DNA from: Stictocephala bisonia
Lineage: Eukaryota; Arthropoda; Insecta; Hemiptera; Membracidae
Assembly: GCA_035578905.1 (NCBI GenBank)
Contig: JAQJVL010000611.1
Coordinates: 124,001-188,000 of the forward strand
DNA length: 64,000 bases
Direction: 5' to 3'
The translations under genes were made by a program, and so were the position numbers. The notes under the pieces are model-generated. The model was not told the origin of the DNA, made no database searches, and worked only from the letters and a program-made list of their open reading frames with translations. Shown here piece after piece: positions 40,601 to 46,600 of the stretch. Position 1 is the stretch's first letter. Each line of letters starts with the position of its first letter.

Positions 40601-43600
40601 GGACCTGGATTTCTGTACTTTCACTTGTAGAAAGAACCTAAAACAATTATTTATATAACATATAGAATTCAACTAAAAACAGTACACTCTAATGTGTTTC
40701 TTCTATTTAAATTATCAAAAAATTAAATATGTTTTCAAAAATAACCAAAACTAAAACAAACAAACAAATTTAATTATAGATTAATAACAGCAGTATTTTG
40801 TTGTATTCGTTATTACAATAAATTTATTCAATACAATATCCTGGATTTCTTTGCCATATGATTATTTTACATTCTATCAACCTCATCTTTTTCTCCTCCT
40901 TTACATAAAAAAGTGATTTTTCTAGATAAGAATAATATAGCAATCAATCAATGTTAAATTGGGCGGTAAACGTGACTATGCTATCGAATCAAATAAGTTT
41001 AAAAAATCACCTAGTGGTATCTAAAAACAGTTCAAACTGAAATAAAGCTTTCAAAGGAATCCTTCCTAATTTGTGATGTAGACAATTTGTGCTTCTACAC
41101 ATCTATGTTGCCAACTCTGTAAGACAATATCTATTTACTGTTGGTCCAGAAATCATGTGCACCTGAGTTTGTTTACTATAGGACTAAGAGACCTATGAAA
41201 TGGATTGTCCCACCATTTTTTTCTCTAGTTTGCTATAGTTATAGCAGGTTATGAAATAATTATTTTTCTTTTATACAAGTTTTATTTTTTTATCATTGTT
41301 GGAACAATAAAAGTACCAGAATTTTAACTAGTTTTCACTATGCATCAACTTCACACTTTTATTTTTTTTTTTATTTATTTTTTTTTTTTATTTTTTTTAA
41401 AGGAGAGGCCGATCTCCTCCTTAACCTTACTCTGACCATTCCCCATAGACCATTGATCTGTGCGAGGAACTTATTCAGACAGAGTAAGGGGGCGAACCTG
41501 TACAGTACAAGGTGAATATTACTGATAAAATCTTTCAGTCTAGGCCGGATTCGAACCAGCGCTATCTCTAACCCAAGCTCAAAGTCCTGACGCCTTAGAC
41601 CACTCGGCCACCGGCTCGCCCAACTTACTTGTACTTACTTTGTAACTTGTAGATGTATTATTACATACAAGTTTCAATGTCTGTGTTTTACATCTAAACA
41701 GCTACTTTGAAGCCTATACATTTCATAAAACCGAACTGACTAATGGCTTTGTTCTAGTACCGAGTAAGTTTTTCACTGAAGAATCTTTTCATTAATCATA
41801 ATCCCCGCCCACCCACACACGTACAGTGTTATTGACCCACCCGCCCACCCATACAAGTACAGTGTTATTGACCCACCTGCCCACCCATACACGTACAGTG
41901 TTATTTACCACTCGCCCACCTATATACGTACAGTGTTATTAAAAGATCTCCTCCTTAATAATGAGGAGATCTTATTAAAAGGATTTTAATAAGATCTTAA
42001 TAAGATTTTAATAAGATTTTTAAGGCTGTCAATATCACTGTACGTGTATGGGTGGGCAGGTGGGTCAATATCACTGTATGTGTATGGGTGGGCGGGTGGG
42101 TAGATAGCACTGATGGCATACATATCACTGTATGTGTATGGGTGGGCGGGTGGGTCAATATCGCTGGACGTGTATGGGTGGGCAGGTGGGTCAATATCAC
42201 TGTATGTGTATGGGTGGGCGGGTGAGTAGATAGCACTGTAGTGTATAGGTGGGTAAATAAACTTCACTGGACGTGTAAGGGTGGGCAGGTTGGTAAACTT
42301 CACTGTTCGTGTAAGGGTGGGCGGGTGGGTCAATACCACTGTCTATGTATAGGTGGTGGGGTGGGTCAATACCACTGTACGTGTATGGGTAGGTGGGTTG
42401 GTCATTACCATTGTACGTGTATGGGTAAGTGGGTGGGTCAATACCACTGTACGTGTAAGGGAGGGCGGGTGGGTCAATACCACTGTACGTTTAAGGGTGG
42501 GCGGGTGGGTCAATACCACTGTACGTGTATGGGTAGGTGGGTTGGTCATTACCACTGTACGTGTATGGGTAAGTGGGTGGGTCAATACCACTGTACGTGT
42601 AAGGGAGGGCGGGTGGGTCAATACCACTGTACGTTTAAGGGTGGGCGGGTGGGTCAATACCACTGTACGTGTATGGGTAGGTGGGTTGGTCATTACCAAT
42701 GTACGTGTAAGGGTGGGCGGGTGGGCTGATGGTACACGCTCAACGGTTGTTATTACTTGAAAACATTAACGGTATTGTTATTACTTGAAAACTTGTTAAT
42801 GTATCACATTTACATTTTAATAGGCATACGTGGTTGACAAGAATGATTTTTGTAAGTTTTATAAGACTAGTTCAGATTTGTAAGACTATATTTCTTTAAT
42901 AACTTAACATGTTAGTAAGATCTTTGATAAATTGTTCAAATTATGTCAGTTTGCCTTGTCATTACTGATTCAAATGAAAAAGTTAGATAACTTACTTTTT
43001 GATGTGTGGGATCCTTAGACTCCTCCACTTCCATATTTTCAATTCCAGAATCTACGTCCACCTGAGAGTTTGATGCAGTGATGTTCTTCTCTTCTGACTG
43101 GGAATACTCTTCCACTTCCATTTGACTTGACGTGTCTGTACTTTGAGAATCACTTTTTTGAGGTGGTGGAGTTCCTATGAAAATAATGTAGCCATGACTC
43201 CCATACTATGATGGTATAGCAAACATGTTTTTACACTTGTAGTAGGACTAAGACCAAGTCATATTATCACTTCTGGCAATCTATTATAATAACTTAAAAA
43301 CTATTGATTTTAGTATGATTTGTTTTAGTTAAATGCAATAAATTTAGATCAAAGGAAATAAATTGAAGAAGTAGATATGACATTGATCACAGCAACATCT
43401 TATTAGGCTACTTCATTATTCTTGTGTTTATCATTTATAAATTGCTGATTACTAGTTATTTCTATGTACTCTTGCCCATTTGAAGTTTTTTACACTCATA
43501 ATATTATAAATGAGGGTAGCCTAAGATGTGTACAAAGAATTACATTTTCAGCTTCCACGTTTGTTATTTTTTATCAAACAAACAAAAAATTATTTAATGG

Positions 43601-46600
43601 ATGCAAAGATTATTTGTTTCAAAAATTAATAAAAGCTTGTGTTATTGTAAAGAATAATAGTTTTAACATTGATATTTTAGTATATATATATATAAATTAG
43701 GTTGATAGAGCTGTTGATTATTTTTATTTTTTTAAATCAAGCCCAAGGCAATATACTTTTTGAAGCTTCCGATTCTTAGCAACTAAAAAAATTAGGACCA
43801 GTGAGTTATTTACCTTTATTCGGTGTATCTAGCTAATACCCATGGCATAGTTTATTAGATATGTACCTGTTTCTGAGATAGCTGATACAGAAACCTTACC
43901 AGTGTGCTACATTAAGATATTCTGACTAGTGTAGATTAATCAAAAAGTGAAATAATTTGAATTAGTATACAACGTCTACTGCTTTTACAGTTAAAACAAA
44001 TAAAAAAGCAATTCTCAAAAATGAACAAAAGTCTAATGTCTTCTGATTTTCCTGTACAACCAATTTATTTTTAAATAAAAGAATATATATAAGTATACAA
44101 AACTGTAAAGAGTATGACAAAATGATTATAATTTATAATAATGAGATCGAGTGAATACAGTGGATTAAATATAGAACAGTATGATGGGATAACGTATTGT
44201 ATTAGCTTTAGTGTTCATAATACTTAAGGCTATTTGGTGAAAAATTTTTTAGATTTTTTTCGATTTCAATTACTTTATATCAGCTACTAAACACCTCCCA
44301 AGTAGTTCTTTCTTTAAACTATGTTTATAGTTATAAATACATCACCTCAAAGATGCAAATTTGGGCTTTCTTGGTACATACAGAACTAAAAAAACTATTT
44401 TCCTGATTATTCCCAAATTTTAAAAACAGACCCTCACAGGACTGGTCTTGCTCATCAGTTATTTTAAATTACGTAATTTTACGGCAAATTTTATTTTAAA
44501 TAATCAATGTTATATGTTTGTTACGACAAGAAATACAATGTCGTGTTTGGCATCTTATGCTTTTTAATATTACAATTTACTAAATTCATTAAATTTACAT
44601 ACTCAACATGTGGTTGCACTTTTACCCACATGTTATATTACAATTCAATCGCTACGGACACGTTCAGCGAGACACAGCACCTGCAGGATCGTGTTTCAAC
44701 GACTTCCTGCAAGTATATAGACGGGAGGGGAGGGGTCGAGTGTCTATGTGTGAGTGACTGGCAGTCAGACGTACAGCCAGCACTGGGAGCGGAATTCAGT
44801 TGCCTCTAATGCCGGCCGAACCACCGTAAGTTCAATAAACAAACCATTCTATGCTATATAATGCAAAGAACCACTCTAAATGATTTTAAAGGTTAAACAA
44901 CTGGCCCTTTTAAATAGTTTAAACAATTTTATCACTTTATTACTAAACAAAGATGAAATTGGTTGTTAGTACGAGATAGTAAATTACCTCTGTTGATAAC
45001 AGGAGGAGTTGGGGGGATGAAAGGTCCGGCATTCTGTGAGATAGAGGGGGACACAGGCTGGCTGTTACTAGTACTGGGACTACTTCCACCAACTTCTAGT
45101 CTTGCCAGGCGTTTTCTTCTAATCTGTAACAGCAATTTTCGTATCTAATCATATGTGTCACTTAAAAACAAATTTTTAGTTTATATAATTAATTGTACTA
45201 TAAACACAAATTGGGATACTTAAGTTTCCTTATTTTTACTATATACAGAAGTGCTTGGATTCAAGTACATTCGCATCATAATTCAGTGCATATGAATTAA
45301 GGTATATACCATTGCCGGCGTGGTGGCTCAGTGGCTAAGGCTTCGGATTACGGAGGGCAAGGTTCAAATCCCCACTGAGCCAACGGTCGTTACTTCACTT
45401 GTTGAATAAAGTTCACGCTCAGGCTTGCAAGCAAATGTGAACTGGCAAGTGAAATTTTACTTAAAAAAAATTAACAACTTCATTAAATATTGTGAAGTCA
45501 TTTAGGACTTTGACTTTTTATCATGGCTAACAAATCTTTTGTAACCATCAAACTTTATGGTCAGAGCTAATCTTCTGATGACAAACAAATCCAAACCATA
45601 GTAAAATGCTATCATACAAAGAATGAAGTAGTTAAACTGTCCATCTTCTCCTTCATAATCACAAGATGTATTGTTGTCATTTGGAACATAGTTGATCTAG
45701 ATAATCCTCAGCAATGACAAGTTGAAATGCTCTTTGACTTTTACCTACTTACGTTTGCTTTTAAGCCTTGATTGTAGAGAACAATGTTTTTTTAAAGTGC
45801 ACAAGTAATCAATATTACTGTAAGTTAAAAAGTGAGGAAGAAACTAACCTCATTATAGTATGAATTTTTGTAATTAAAAACCACACAATTTTGAAATTTA
45901 GATATAACCTCCAGGCTCACTGTGAAACTTTATGTCTGGTGTTTACTTTTTTCAGTTGGTAGCCTACTCGTTTTCAGTGAAAGTATGTGCAATCAGAAAA
46001 GTAGGCCTACTCTCAGCCATCCCATGTTTTTTACGTTGCTTTCTTATAAAATAATTGATTTAGAAAAACCGATTTCAGATTTGTGTCCAGTAGAAAACAC
46101 CTTGTTAAGAAAGAACAATTAAAAAATATATATATTTTTCAGGAATATTTTGTTAAATATTTGCACTGAATAAGATAGGCCTACTGAATAACTCTTATCC
46201 TTACTACATAGAAAATGTTAGCCTAATTTTTTTCCTTTTAATCAGACTTGTAAATTTTGGTGTAGATTCTAAAGGAATTTACCATGGGCCATAGGTGCTA
46301 CATCTACGCTATCTTTGTGTAATTATACTTTAAAATACTGGTTTTATTCTTTATTTGTACTTCAGCACTACAATAAAGGCTTTTTCATTTTATTTCATTT
46401 CTCTGAAATGCATTACACCAGAGTATTAGGGTATTGTACCCCCTGAGGCTTTTGCCTTGACTTGGCAATTGTATCTATAAACAGGCGGAATCCCAAACAC
46501 CCATTAATAGCTACACTTAACTGTGTTATAAGATTAAATTTAAAAAAATTTGATACCATTTAAATTTGGCCACTTTATACATAATTCTAGTTTATAGATT

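Noticed and set aside
41986..42760. Cys/Trp/Gly-rich ORFs over the GTGGGCGGG minisatellite
   Set aside because: Translations of a 36-bp tandem repeat in several frames; not genes.
44507..44809. 100-codon plus-strand ORF in UBE4B intron 2
   Set aside because: No recognisable domain; runs from AT-rich into a GC-richer patch and looks fortuitous.
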